From assembly GCF_040371755.1 (NCBI RefSeq), contig NZ_BAABWE010000007.1, positions 62,001 to 126,000 on the forward strand: a stretch of DNA of 64,000 bases, read 5' to 3'. Both the position numbers and the translations under genes were made by a program. The notes below the pieces were generated by a model. The model searched no databases, had not been told where the DNA came from, and saw only the letters and a list, made by a program, of their open reading frames with translations. How positions within the stretch are numbered: the first letter of the stretch is position 1; every line of letters starts with the position of its first letter. This stretch comes from Bermanella sp040371755 (lineage in GTDB: Bacteria > Pseudomonadota > Gammaproteobacteria > Pseudomonadales > Oceanobacteraceae). Below, piece by piece: positions 26,047 to 35,525 of this stretch.

Positions 26047-27253
26047 AAGTTTTTTGTAAGCTCAGTACTTTATTGACGTATTCACGGGTTTCAGCACTGG
26101 GCATCTGACGAATGAGTTTTCTTAAAACATCATTAGATGACATGCGGTTAATGGAACTAGTGGCTTTATTGATTTTGCTTTGTCCGGTTAGAGTGCGCAT
26201 AACACTGCTTAACCCCGCATTATAAGCGGCTATGGCACAGTATAATCTTGTGTTGGAGTCACGAATGTTTTTAAGGTAGCGGTAATACAATATGTGAACA
26301 TAAGCCGCTCCAATTTGAACGTTCTTTTTAGGGTTGTACAGATAGTTTGGTGAAAGTACTTGTTGTTTTTTAAATAACAGGTGAGTAGCGTCTTTACCTG
26401 CAGTATGAGGAACAATTTGCATTAACCCGAAAGCAGGGATTTGAGATCGAGCTAATGGATTAAACGAGCTTTCAGCATGAATTATGGCAAATACCAGTGA
26501 TGGCGGTAGGTTATAAGATTTAGCGTATTCGTATATGAATGGTTTATAGCGCTTTGCTTTCATGCGAATACGCTTTTCAGGCAACGGGACTATATAAGTT
26601 GTGCGATTATTAAAAGCGAATGCAAGTTTGAGAGAAGCCACTGCAGGATAACGAATGTAGGCCGACTTTGTTAACTTTTTCGCCATACGCTCCACCGTTT
26701 TTATCGTAGGGCGTTCGTCTTGAAATAATTCTGAGAGTATTAAGTCTTTACCTAAAGAGCCGAGGTCTTGCGCATAACGAATACCTGAGAGTTGTTCCAT
26801 TTTTGTGTTGATTGGATCTTTGCCTATGGCTGTATTTAAATCCATAGCTAATAAAGATCGAACCGTTTTGAACAAGTTGTCTTGCATAGTGCGGTAATCA
26901 TAATTTTTACCCTTTCTAATGCTTGGCATGGTAATTTGAATTTCATTGGCCTTGAAATCAATGGCTTGTTTTTCTTGGTAGTTATCGCTGTAAAGGATTA
27001 ACCTTGTTTTACTGCTGATTTCAGCGTCCGGCCAGTAGGTTCTCAACTTAGATCGATACTCGGTTAATGCCAGTTTGAAGTTTGCTTTCAACTCTTGTTC
27101 GGATAGTTTGGTATCCGACACAGATTCCTCGTTATCAGTCCCTTGTTGTTGATAGCCTTTTGGAATAACTTGCAATGCTTCACTACTGGCAATAGGAATT
27201 AGCAAGAAACTCATTAATAAAACTGGGATAATTAGAGTCATAATCTCACGCAT
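26033..27253 (-). CDS. MltC-like lytic murein transglycosylase
   Basis: A 406-residue exported enzyme that cleaves peptidoglycan glycan strands. An N-terminal DUF3393-like region (about 45-190) precedes an SLT domain (about 230-385) with the catalytic Glu in AIIHAESSFNPLARS, then PAFGLMQIVPHTAG and AIAAYNAG. Unlike E. coli MltC the signal peptide (up to about residue 25) has no lipobox cysteine, so it is probably periplasmic rather than lipid-anchored. The start may be the first Met or Met5. Confidence 0.87.
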   Translation of the reverse strand: MREIMTLIIPVLLMSFLLIPIASSEALQVIPKGYQQQGTDNEESVSDTKLSEQELKANFKLALTEYRSKLRTYWPDAEISSKTRLILYSDNYQEKQAIDFKANEIQITMPSIRKGKNYDYRTMQDNLFKTVRSLLAMDLNTAIGKDPINTKMEQLSGIRYAQDLGSLGKDLILSELFQDERPTIKTVERMAKKLTKSAYIRYPAVASLKLAFAFNNRTTYIVPLPEKRIRMKAKRYKPFIYEYAKSYNLPPSLVFAIIHAESSFNPLARSQIPAFGLMQIVPHTAGKDATHLLFKKQQVLSPNYLYNPKKNVQIGAAYVHILYYRYLKNIRDSNTRLYCAIAAYNAGLSSVMRTLTGQSKINKATSSINRMSSNDVLRKLIRQMPSAETREYVNKVLSLQKTYGQL

Positions 27254-27387
27254 TTAAAAGTCATACTATTAAGCTAGTTATGATGACGAATGGAAGCAAA
27301 AAAAAAGGCTGCTTGTAAGCAAATGATATAAGGAACAAACAACTCTTTGTGATTCGGTTTGCACTATTAACCACTAAAAAATTAAGG

Positions 27388-28635
27388 TTATTTTTCTAGC
27401 TTATATCTTATTAATAATGCCTGATAGGCTGGGCTCTTTAAGTACTTTTTCAAGTAACGATTAAAGTCACTCAAAACTTGCTCAGAGGCTGGATGTGCTT
27501 TAAGCATGCTAATGTGCAGTGGCTTGCTTTCTAGGGTGATAGTGGATACTTGCAAACCTTGTTTTAACGCGTCATTTTGCTCGATATAAAATTGCCCAAC
27601 GGTTTTATCCAATAAAGCAAAATCCAGTGATTGATTGATTAGTTCTCTAAATAAAGTTGGGTAACTCGTAAAATATTGGCGGTTAGGGTACTGAGTAATG
27701 TGATGACTGTAGGCATAATCATCCATAATCCCTAGAGAACCTTTTAGAGCTAAGGTCTGTTTCAGGTTTTTGGTATTTAAATATTTTGAAGAGTGTGAAA
27801 TAGCCACAATGGTGTTGGTAAAATATGGCTGGCTGAAGTTTAAGTATTTCTCTCGCTTTTTTGATTTCCATATGGCTAGGTTGACATCAAATTCACCTGA
27901 TTTCATGCCCTCTATTACTCGTTTCCATGGTGCGAACACGGTTTTTACGTGATATCCAGCAGATTCTAAAACAGCCGATACCAGCTCCACACTTAGCCCC
28001 TGCCCTGGTAGTCCCCTTCCAATAAACGGAGGCCATTGCAAGCCAGCCAAGGTTAAATCCTTTATTTTTTCAGGGTACTCATTACAGACTTTAGCCAAAG
28101 TACGTTTAAGCCCTAACCGGTTAATTTTTTCGGCGTAATCATCTCTAAAGGTCTTTAGTAGGCTTAAATCTTCAAAGGCCGCATCATAAATTAACCAAGC
28201 TTGATCCACTTTGTTGAGTCGAAGGGTGATGAGTTTTGATTCATTATTTTTTGAGAGCTTTATATCATAGGCAAGTTTTGTACGGTTTTCGTTATACACT
28301 TCTGATTGAAATCCCCAAGTGTCTGGTTGCCATTGAATTAAGGCGAGCATTTGTAAATGACTAAATTGCCTAGGGAAGCAATCTAAAAATTGCTTCTTTT
28401 GTTTCATGCTTGAGCGTTTCCAGTGTTCACCCAGAATCAGCTGAGACATTCTAAGGTGGTCAATATGAGGGTTAATATAACGATCAATAAGTGCAATTAA
28501 TTGGCTTTCCTTTTGATTATCGCTGGTTTGGATTTCCGTCATGAGAGATGTGATTGATTGTTTAATGGGATCAATCGGCTCAGCATGCGAGCTTAAGGCT
28601 AATAGCAATAACAGAAATATCCGAACTCCACTCAT
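27388..28635 (-). CDS. MlaC-like domain fused to SBP_bac_3 domain
   Basis: A 415-residue exported protein (signal about 1-18, LALSSHA|EP). Residues about 20-185 resemble MlaC/Ttg2D lipid-carrier proteins: IDRYINPHIDHLRMSQLILG, HWKRSSMKQKKQFLDCF and WLIYDAAFEDLSLLKTFRDDY. Residues about 193-415 read as a family-3 solute-binding domain: LTLAGLQWPPFIGRGLPGQG, FAPWKRVIEGMKSGEFDVNL and a DFALLDKTVGQFYI segment. No transporter genes adjoin it. AAGG upstream supports the start. Joining these two domains is unusual, and the function is unknown. Confidence 0.72.
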   Translation of the reverse strand: MSGVRIFLLLLLALSSHAEPIDPIKQSITSLMTEIQTSDNQKESQLIALIDRYINPHIDHLRMSQLILGEHWKRSSMKQKKQFLDCFPRQFSHLQMLALIQWQPDTWGFQSEVYNENRTKLAYDIKLSKNNESKLITLRLNKVDQAWLIYDAAFEDLSLLKTFRDDYAEKINRLGLKRTLAKVCNEYPEKIKDLTLAGLQWPPFIGRGLPGQGLSVELVSAVLESAGYHVKTVFAPWKRVIEGMKSGEFDVNLAIWKSKKREKYLNFSQPYFTNTIVAISHSSKYLNTKNLKQTLALKGSLGIMDDYAYSHHITQYPNRQYFTSYPTLFRELINQSLDFALLDKTVGQFYIEQNDALKQGLQVSTITLESKPLHISMLKAHPASEQVLSDFNRYLKKYLKSPAYQALLIRYKLEK

Positions 28636-28729
28636 TGAGACCTTCGCTAATTAATTGGAATCATTAGCTTAAAGATAGCAGAGTGGAGTCAAGTCACTAG
28701 AATGAACAAAGATTTGAAGTTGAGGACCA

Positions 28730-28750
28730 AAGGAGCGCACTGCGCTCCTT
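28730..28750 (-). terminator. hairpin after the DUF416 gene
   Basis: AAGGAGCGC / GCGCTCCTT with a 3-base loop lies 7 bases beyond the minus-strand stop. The T run is weak on that strand. Confidence 0.5.
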
Positions 28751-28757
28751 GAAAGGG

Positions 28758-29309
28758 TTATTCGTCTAAACAGATGCCTAGCTGGCTAACACCTTGCCCC
28801 TTACTTAGTGGAATCATCTTTTTGATGATGTCAGCATGGCTGGTGTTTTGGCTTATCAACTGGTAAACCTCCTGTTCAAAATCGAATTGTCTCAGCCATA
28901 ACTCACTTTTTTCGACTTCAATTCCTTGAATTTCAAGTACTTCCTTAAGTCGCGAGTGAACCATGGTTTGTATGTTTGTGGCATCTAATATGCTGTTATC
29001 AAGCACACTTTGCAGGCAACTTTGTAAGTTCACCATGGTGTCCATGGCTGGGTAGGCACCAAAGTTTTCAAAAACTTCTGGGTCAGGGATGAGCTCAGCC
29101 ATGATTTCTAGCTGATTCTCCATATTTTTTAGGCTCGTCAATTGACCTCTTAAGTACTCCCAGACTTTATTGAGAATTTTTCTGCTTTGGTCAAATTGAC
29201 TAGTTTGGTCTTCAATCTCACAAAATAATTGAAAATTAGGCATACTGCGTTCGCATAATGCGGTACAAAAAGATAGCTGTTGCCAGTGATTTAGCGCGTT
29301 TAAATCCAT
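28758..29309 (-). CDS. DUF416 (YjaG-like) family protein
   Basis: A 183-residue cytoplasmic protein resembling the DUF416/YjaG family: LNHWQQLSFCTALCERSMPNF at the N-terminus, NKVWEYL and the characteristic acidic PDPEVFENFGAYPAMD segment. The start is placed at 29309, where GGAG precedes the ATG and the family N-terminus begins; the upstream 14 codons are unlikely. The molecular role of the family is not established. Confidence 0.85.
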   Translation of the reverse strand: MDLNALNHWQQLSFCTALCERSMPNFQLFCEIEDQTSQFDQSRKILNKVWEYLRGQLTSLKNMENQLEIMAELIPDPEVFENFGAYPAMDTMVNLQSCLQSVLDNSILDATNIQTMVHSRLKEVLEIQGIEVEKSELWLRQFDFEQEVYQLISQNTSHADIIKKMIPLSKGQGVSQLGICLDE

Positions 29310-29573
29310 AGTAACTCCGACTCGAATCAGCCAAGTATACCTTAAACCCATGAAAACCTGCTTATCTATGTCTGTTCAAGAAGTTGAGAGATAAATAAAT
29401 GGCGTATTTGGTCTTACCCGTATAAAGCCGTAATAAGTCATTGTTTTTTGCGCATTTGAAAAATCCGTCTAGTTTTATAAAAGGGATACAGATTTAGCAG
29501 TACTGTAATTAACACAGTAAATAAGGGTGATCCTAAGCATAGGTTTAATGAAATCAGGCTTAGACTGTTAAAT

Positions 29574-29593
29574 CATTAGAGCTAGCTCTAATG
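29574..29593. promoter_or_regulatory. perfect 20-bp palindrome before the membrane/winged-helix gene
   Basis: CATTAGAGCTAGCTCTAATG is its own reverse complement, without any mismatch or spacer. It ends 14 bases before the ATG at 29608, just upstream of the ribosome site (GAGAGG). It could be an operator for a dimeric regulator or an RNA hairpin near the translation start. Confidence 0.6.
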
Positions 29594-29607
29594 GATGAGA
29601 GGTAGAA

Positions 29608-30279
29608 ATGGCTAATCATATATTCATTTTGGCAACCGTGATGCTGTTAGCTGGCATTTTTGGTGGCCTCGTAAACTACTACATGTATGGCGATCACGAT
29701 CCAGATGCCACCAGCTTACCTCGTTGTTTAGTGGTCGGCATAGGTGCTGCCTTTTTAGTACCTGTGATTTTAGATCTGGTAAACAGCGAACTTATTTTAG
29801 AGACCCAAGGTGACCCATCAAGGCTGCTTATTTTCACTGGCTTTTGTTTGATTTCAGCCATTGCCAGTCGATTCTTTATAACCAATATGTCAGATCGAAT
29901 TTTAGATGCGGCTCGTCAAGCACGTGAGCAATCTGACAGTGTTCATCATGATTTACGCATCATCAAAAACGAATTATTGCCTCTTATTGATACTGAAACA
30001 GAGCAGGATTTAGAGCCAGATGAAGAACCCGTAATCATGGATTACAGCGAAGAACTGGATGTAACCAGTTCAAAAGCGCTGAAAATGTTATCAACTGGGC
30101 GGTATATTTTTCGTTCTTTAGCTGGATTGTGCCGTGAGTCTAACAACGATGAAGCTACCATGCTTCAAACACTAGGCGTGCTGGTTTCTCGAAGTTTAGC
30201 TGGCAAAGTGAGTGGTAAAAATGGTGTGCGCTGGCACATCACAGAGAAAGGTCGCCGCGTATTGGAGAGCCAAATGTAA
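29608..30279 (+). CDS. membrane protein with C-terminal winged helix, YEATS-associated-helix-like
   Basis: A 223-residue protein with three hydrophobic segments (about 5-25, 38-60 and 73-92), a conserved-looking LAGIFGGLVNYY start, and a coiled segment (SDRILDAARQAREQSDSVHH). An acidic linker (about 130-150) and a C-terminal winged-helix-like domain (155-223, ending VRWHITEKGRRVLESQM) follow. The layout resembles proteins annotated as YEATS-associated helix-containing; this is from memory of the family, not a search. The vWA gene follows after 49 bases. Confidence 0.6.
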   Translation: MANHIFILATVMLLAGIFGGLVNYYMYGDHDPDATSLPRCLVVGIGAAFLVPVILDLVNSELILETQGDPSRLLIFTGFCLISAIASRFFITNMSDRILDAARQAREQSDSVHHDLRIIKNELLPLIDTETEQDLEPDEEPVIMDYSEELDVTSSKALKMLSTGRYIFRSLAGLCRESNNDEATMLQTLGVLVSRSLAGKVSGKNGVRWHITEKGRRVLESQM

Positions 30280-30328
30280 TTTGGTTTTTGATGAGTTTTC
30301 ACGGACGAGTATTAGGAAATAACCGATA

Positions 30329-33004
30329 ATGATTTACCCATTCAGACAGCCATTGATGATTGTCGGTTTATTTTTAACCTTATCGTATATTAATGTCGTT
30401 ATTGCAAATACAGCTGGTTCAGCTTCTATTGACACCCAGATAGATGGGCTAACGCTACCTGAGTCAGCTCAAAGCACGATTATTCCAACCAATAAAGCCA
30501 CTGATATCCGTGTTCTAGTTGATATATCAGGCTCAATGAAACAAAACGATCCTGAAAATTTAAGAATACCTGCTTTAAATCTCATCGTTGAAATGATTCC
30601 ACAAGGTGCAAGAGCCGGAGTGTGGACGTTTGGGCAATGGGTCAACATGTTAATACCTCCTGCCACTGTTGATGATGCATGGCGAAAAAATGCTAAAAAT
30701 AGCGCTCAAAAAATCAATTCTTATGGGTTAAGAACTAATATTGGCGAAGCCATGGAAAAGGCTACTTGGTTACTTGAAACGCAAGGGGACTACGAACAGC
30801 ATGCCATATTATTAACCGATGGATTAGTAGATATAGCGGATGATTCAGACCCTCAGAAACAGAAAAAAAATGAGCAAGAACGCCAAAGAATCTCAACGGA
30901 AATATTAAAGCGTTATGAAGAGTTAGGTGTCAAAATTCACAGTATTGGTTTATCTAAAAATGCCGATAAAGTATTGCTAGACAAATTAGCACTGGCAACT
31001 GATGGCACCAGTGTTGTTGTTAGTTCTGCACAAGAACTGGTTAAAGCGTTTTTAAAAGCATTTGAAAAAGCAGCCCCAGAAGTGGCTGAGCAAGTACCTT
31101 TGTCGAGTGACAATACCTTTGAAATAGATAGCAGTGTCGAAGAGTTTACCGCCTTAGTATTTCGTAAAGCGGGCTCTAACCCGATGCAATTAAAAACACC
31201 GGATGGCAAGGTGATTAGTCAAATCAAAGGTGCCGAGAATGCCCGTTGGTTTGGAGAGGCGGTATATGATTTGGTAACCGTCACTAACCCGCAACCCGGA
31301 AAATGGGAAGTGGATGCAGAGCTTGACCCTGATAATCGAATAACAGTGGTTAGCGATTTGAAAATGGACATCGCCAATTTACCCAACGCATTGTTTCCGG
31401 GCCAACAAATCGACTTCGAAGTTTATCTTCATGAAAAAGGTAAGGTGATTACAAACCCAGACTTTCTTAAGTTAATGACAATAGAAATGACCATGACAGC
31501 CGAATCCGGTAGAAGCGGCACGAAAGTAATTAGCGATCCAAGTTCGCCACCAAATGATGGGCGCTACAAGGAAAGTATTTCAAGGTTATCACAAGAAGGT
31601 CAGTACGAATTAAAAATTGAAGTAGATGGCAAAACCTTTAAACGTATGCGCAAAGATTACATTCAAGTGCGACAACCTATTGGTTTTGAAATTAGAAAAT
31701 CACAAACGGCTAAAAACCAAGCCTATGCCGTTCGAGTCATCCCTCAGGTAGCGGATATAGAAGTATCTAGAACACGGGTAATCGCAAAATTAAAAGGCCC
31801 AGATCAATCATCCATCATTCAAGCTATGCCATGGATAGAAGAAGGGGTTTGGGAAGCCATCATCGAGCCGTCTAAAGGTCCAGGTGAATATGAGATAGCC
31901 ATTAACATCAAAGGAAAAATGGGAGAGGATCAGGAATTTAGAGTGAAACCTGACCCAATTAAACTCCAGTTTCCAATTTCAGACGATTTTACCCATAAGT
32001 ATTTAACACAGCATAATGAGCAAGAAATAAAACCTGAATCGCCTGAAGAAGCTGATACACAACAAGATGCAGTTGTTGACGAGGCAGAACAAGAGGAAAA
32101 AGCCACTGAATCAATTGAACCTGAAGAACAACCGGCTGAGCCTGTCATGCCTGATTTAGCCAATAAAATTGATCAGCAACCAGAGTTAAATGCCCCTGAA
32201 ATTGTTGCACCAAAAGGGGAGGAGGATGTATTAACAGATGAACAAAAAGCAGCGCTAGAGCCAATACCTTACTGGCTATATGCTGCAATACCCATCTCTA
32301 TGTTGGTATTTGGTGTTGTTGGCTTTTTAATATATCGAAAATTAACCAGTAAGAAGCAAGCAGCAGCCGCACAACCAGAGCCAGAAACAAAAGAATCAAC
32401 AGCGGATGTTAGTTTGAATGACGGCTTGGATGACGAAGACTTCGATGAAGACTTTGATCTAAGTGGCGATGATGACGAAGAAATGCCAATTGCCATTGGA
32501 GGAGATGATTTAGGTGATGACGATGGCACAAGTGAAGAGCCTGAGCCGCTTCCAGAGTTGGACGACTTAGATGATTCCGACATGGATGATTTAGAGCCTG
32601 CACCTATTGCGGAACCTGTAGCGGATGATATTCCAGACTTTGATGAAAATTTTGATATCGAAAATACAGATGTTAAAGAAAAGATTGAAAGCACAGATGA
32701 TACGGCAAGTGCCATTGATGAATTAGACAGTGTATTAGATAACTTATCTGATGAAGACGAAGAAAACATACCACAATTAGACGAGGCTGTGGGTGATGAG
32801 TTTGATATTGGATCGGAGGCAGAGCCACTTGACCCAGCTGAGAATGATGTAGAGTCAAATGCCGAGGCAGATATTGATCTTCCAGTTAACGAAGACGAAC
32901 AAGAGGGCGATAACGCAATAGATGAAGCACTCGCAAACTTAGAAAGTGAGTTAGATGATATTGATGTAGATGCCTTGATGGACGATGACAAAAAAGAAGA
33001 ATAA
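30329..33004 (+). CDS. membrane-anchored vWA-domain protein with acidic cytoplasmic tail
   Basis: An 891-residue protein resembling the TIGR03503 group. A signal peptide (about 1-26) leads into a vWA domain (about 60-245) with an intact MIDAS motif DISGSM (D65, S67, S69) and a later LLTDGLVD. Beta-rich, Ig-like regions follow (about 260-560), then an acidic spacer, a transmembrane helix (about 645-668) and a tail (about 690-891) extremely rich in Asp and Glu. The tail should lie in the cytoplasm. Role unknown; adhesion or envelope-assembly functions are typical of vWA proteins. Confidence 0.8.
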   Translation: MIYPFRQPLMIVGLFLTLSYINVVIANTAGSASIDTQIDGLTLPESAQSTIIPTNKATDIRVLVDISGSMKQNDPENLRIPALNLIVEMIPQGARAGVWTFGQWVNMLIPPATVDDAWRKNAKNSAQKINSYGLRTNIGEAMEKATWLLETQGDYEQHAILLTDGLVDIADDSDPQKQKKNEQERQRISTEILKRYEELGVKIHSIGLSKNADKVLLDKLALATDGTSVVVSSAQELVKAFLKAFEKAAPEVAEQVPLSSDNTFEIDSSVEEFTALVFRKAGSNPMQLKTPDGKVISQIKGAENARWFGEAVYDLVTVTNPQPGKWEVDAELDPDNRITVVSDLKMDIANLPNALFPGQQIDFEVYLHEKGKVITNPDFLKLMTIEMTMTAESGRSGTKVISDPSSPPNDGRYKESISRLSQEGQYELKIEVDGKTFKRMRKDYIQVRQPIGFEIRKSQTAKNQAYAVRVIPQVADIEVSRTRVIAKLKGPDQSSIIQAMPWIEEGVWEAIIEPSKGPGEYEIAINIKGKMGEDQEFRVKPDPIKLQFPISDDFTHKYLTQHNEQEIKPESPEEADTQQDAVVDEAEQEEKATESIEPEEQPAEPVMPDLANKIDQQPELNAPEIVAPKGEEDVLTDEQKAALEPIPYWLYAAIPISMLVFGVVGFLIYRKLTSKKQAAAAQPEPETKESTADVSLNDGLDDEDFDEDFDLSGDDDEEMPIAIGGDDLGDDDGTSEEPEPLPELDDLDDSDMDDLEPAPIAEPVADDIPDFDENFDIENTDVKEKIESTDDTASAIDELDSVLDNLSDEDEENIPQLDEAVGDEFDIGSEAEPLDPAENDVESNAEADIDLPVNEDEQEGDNAIDEALANLESELDDIDVDALMDDDKKEE

Positions 33005-33451
33005 TCACAGATAAATTTATGCAAGTGGTCATTTAGGCGGTTAGTTGGGTTTAAAAACAAAGGCATCAAACTAGGTGGGCTACAATATTCAATTTACTAC
33101 AGAATTAACGGAAACCTTTATAAAAGAAAAACCGACGATTTAGCATGAAGATATAGGGGGAGGCTTCATCTGCAAATAAGTTATCTTCAGTTAGGTTTTC
33201 TCGAATTGATACAACCTCTCTTACTTTAAAGCAGCTAACAGTAGACTAGAGCATCAGCCTCTAAATTCCTTTCCTGCCATTACCCTTTATTCATAAATTC
33301 ATTGTTCAAGAGCCATTTTTTGACTAAAAAACAATCAAATAATGGCTTTATTGTCGATAGAAAGCCTATACCCGTACTAACTCATGGGTGAAAACTCGCC
33401 CTTACTGAGTTACCATGTTACGCACTTAAAACAGTAAAATTGAGTCAGAAT
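33005..33451 (+). other. long non-coding gap before the MoxR gene
   Basis: No gene is seen in these roughly 450 bases. The sequence is AT-rich and contains an inverted repeat AGCCATT/AATGGCT (33311-33317 and 33341-33347) enclosing TTTTTT/AAAAAA arms. No convincing sigma-70 promoter or tRNA/riboswitch structure was found. The promoter of the following two genes must lie here. Confidence 0.4.
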
Positions 33452-34288
33452 ATGAAGTTTACAGGTACTAAAGAATATGTTGCCACGGCTGAGCTACAAA
33501 TGGCCGTTAATGCTGCCATTACCTTACAGCGTCCGCTATTAATCAAAGGTGAACCGGGTACAGGTAAAACCATGCTGGCTGAGCAGTTGGCAGAGGCACT
33601 TGGAACACCACTTATTCAATGGCATATAAAATCTACAACCAAAGCCCACCAAGGTTTATATGAATACGATGCTGTATCTCGTTTACGTGATTCTCAGCTA
33701 GGTAATGAGTCAGTAAAAGATATTTCTAACTACATTAAAAAAGGCAAGCTTTGGGAAGCCTTCAGTGGTGAAAAACCACCTATTTTATTGATCGATGAAA
33801 TTGATAAAGCAGATATCGAATTCCCTAACGATTTATTATTAGAACTAGATAAAATGGAATTCTTCGTATACGAAACCCAAGAGCGTATCGTAGCGAAACA
33901 TCGCCCAATTATTATTATCACTTCAAATAACGAAAAAGAGCTACCTGATGCGTTTTTACGTCGCTGCTTCTTCCACTATATTGATTTCCCAGATAAAGAC
34001 ACCATGCAAAAAATTGTGGATGTTCATTTCCCGGATATCAAAAAATCATTATTAGCTGAAGCCATGGACGTGTTTTTCGATTTACGTAAAGTGCCAGGTC
34101 TTAAAAAGAAACCGTCTACATCTGAATTGGTTGACTGGTTGAAACTGTTACTAGCAGATGACGTTGATCCTGAAGTATTGCGTAGTAAACAAACAGCCAT
34201 ACCACCTTTGTATGGTGCCATGGTTAAAAACGAGCAAGATGTTGAACTGCTACAAAAATTAGCATTCATGTCTCGTCGTAAAGGCTAA
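33452..34288 (+). CDS. MoxR-family AAA+ ATPase
   Basis: A 278-residue AAA+ ATPase with Walker A GEPGTGKT (33-40), Walker B ILLIDEIDKAD, the sensor IIITSNNEKELPDAFLRRC and a C-terminal lid. MoxR ATPases act as chaperones that mature or activate partner complexes, usually with a vWA protein. The start is taken as ATG 33452 because MKFTGTKEYVAT is the family-like N-terminus; a TTG four codons earlier is possible. A CoxE-like vWA gene begins 5 bases after the stop. Confidence 0.9.
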   Translation: MKFTGTKEYVATAELQMAVNAAITLQRPLLIKGEPGTGKTMLAEQLAEALGTPLIQWHIKSTTKAHQGLYEYDAVSRLRDSQLGNESVKDISNYIKKGKLWEAFSGEKPPILLIDEIDKADIEFPNDLLLELDKMEFFVYETQERIVAKHRPIIIITSNNEKELPDAFLRRCFFHYIDFPDKDTMQKIVDVHFPDIKKSLLAEAMDVFFDLRKVPGLKKKPSTSELVDWLKLLLADDVDPEVLRSKQTAIPPLYGAMVKNEQDVELLQKLAFMSRRKG

Positions 34289-34293
34289 ATATT

Positions 34294-35478
34294 ATGTTAA
34301 TTGATTATTTCCAAACCATGCGCGAGTATCGAGTGCCTTGCTCGATTCGTGAATACTTGGACCTCATCAATGCCATTAAGCATCATATCGCGTTTGCTGA
34401 TCTTGATGATTTTTATCAAATAAGCCGAGTATGTTTGGTTAAAGATGAGCGTCACTTTGACAAATTTGATAAAGCATTTACCCATTACTTTAAAGGCATC
34501 GACCGTTTAGATGAAATCCTGACCAGTGCCAAAGGCATTCCGGAAGAATGGATGAAGTCTGAATTTGAGCGCATGTTTAGTAAAGAAGAAATGGAAGCCA
34601 TTGAATCCCAAGGCGGGTTTGATGAGCTGATGAAGAAATTTCGTGAGCGCTTAGAAGAGCAAGAAAAACGTCATCGCGGTGGTAATAAAATGATTGGCAC
34701 GGGTGGTACATCGCCATTCGGTGCTGATGGTTATAACCCTGAAGGTATGCGTGTTGATCAGGGTCGTAGTCGCCATAAAAAAGCGATTAAGGTTTGGGAA
34801 CAACGTAATTATAAAAACTTAGATGATGATGTTGAACTTGGTATTCGTAATATCAAAGTGGCATTACGTCGATTGCGTAAATTTGCACGTCAGGGAGCTG
34901 CTGAAGAGTTGGACCTTGACGATACCATTTCATCAACAGCAAATAATGCAGGTTTTCTGGATATTAAGTTAGTACCAGAGCGCCATAATGCAGTGAAAGT
35001 TTTGTTGTTCTTTGATATTGGTGGCACCATGGATCCGTTTGTTCGTATTTGCGAAGAGTTATTTTCAGCTGCAAAAACCGAATTTAAACACATGGAGACC
35101 TTTTATTTTCATAATTGCTTGTATGAAAGTGTATGGAAAGATAATCGTCGTCGACAAAACGAACGCACACAAACTTGGGATATTTTGCGTAAATTCACTA
35201 AGGACTATAAAGTGATATTTATCGGTGATGGCATGATGGCACCATATGAAGTAACCCATGTAGGTGGCAGTGTTGAACACTGGAATGACGAGCCAGGTTC
35301 TGTTTGGTTGAAGCGAATGAAAGAACATTTTTCTAAGGTTGTGTGGTTAAATCCAGTGCCTGATAGCCAATGGGGTTGGAGTGGATCTTTAAATGCAATC
35401 AAAGATTTAATGGAAGATGATATGTACCCGTTAACTATTAATGGTTTAGAAGACGCTATGCGTGAACTAAGTCGATAA
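34294..35478 (+). CDS. CoxE-like vWA-domain protein
   Basis: A 394-residue protein paired with the upstream MoxR ATPase. The N-terminal half is helical and charged, followed by a low-complexity Gly segment (GGNKMIGTGGTSPFGADGYN). The C-terminal half (about 230-394) is a vWA domain in which the MIDAS is FFDIGGTM, that is DxGGT rather than DxSxS; the Ser-to-Gly change may weaken metal binding. The AAAGG ribosome site lies inside the end of the moxR gene. The pair likely acts together; the target is unknown. Confidence 0.87.
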   Translation: MLIDYFQTMREYRVPCSIREYLDLINAIKHHIAFADLDDFYQISRVCLVKDERHFDKFDKAFTHYFKGIDRLDEILTSAKGIPEEWMKSEFERMFSKEEMEAIESQGGFDELMKKFRERLEEQEKRHRGGNKMIGTGGTSPFGADGYNPEGMRVDQGRSRHKKAIKVWEQRNYKNLDDDVELGIRNIKVALRRLRKFARQGAAEELDLDDTISSTANNAGFLDIKLVPERHNAVKVLLFFDIGGTMDPFVRICEELFSAAKTEFKHMETFYFHNCLYESVWKDNRRRQNERTQTWDILRKFTKDYKVIFIGDGMMAPYEVTHVGGSVEHWNDEPGSVWLKRMKEHFSKVVWLNPVPDSQWGWSGSLNAIKDLMEDDMYPLTINGLEDAMRELSR

Positions 35479-35500
35479 ATCGGTACATTCATTTTATTTA

Positions 35501-35525
35501 AAAGGGAGCTTAGCTCCCTTTTTTT
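35501..35525 (+). terminator. rho-independent terminator after the vWA gene
   Basis: AAGGGAGC / GCTCCCTT with a 3-base loop, extended by A-T, and a run of seven T. The remaining bases to 35797 hold no recognisable gene. Confidence 0.92.

Noticed and set aside
32269..33069. Long Ser-rich minus-strand frame
   Set aside because: It is the complement of the Asp/Glu-rich tail of the vWA gene; the composition is explained by GAT/GAA codons read backwards.
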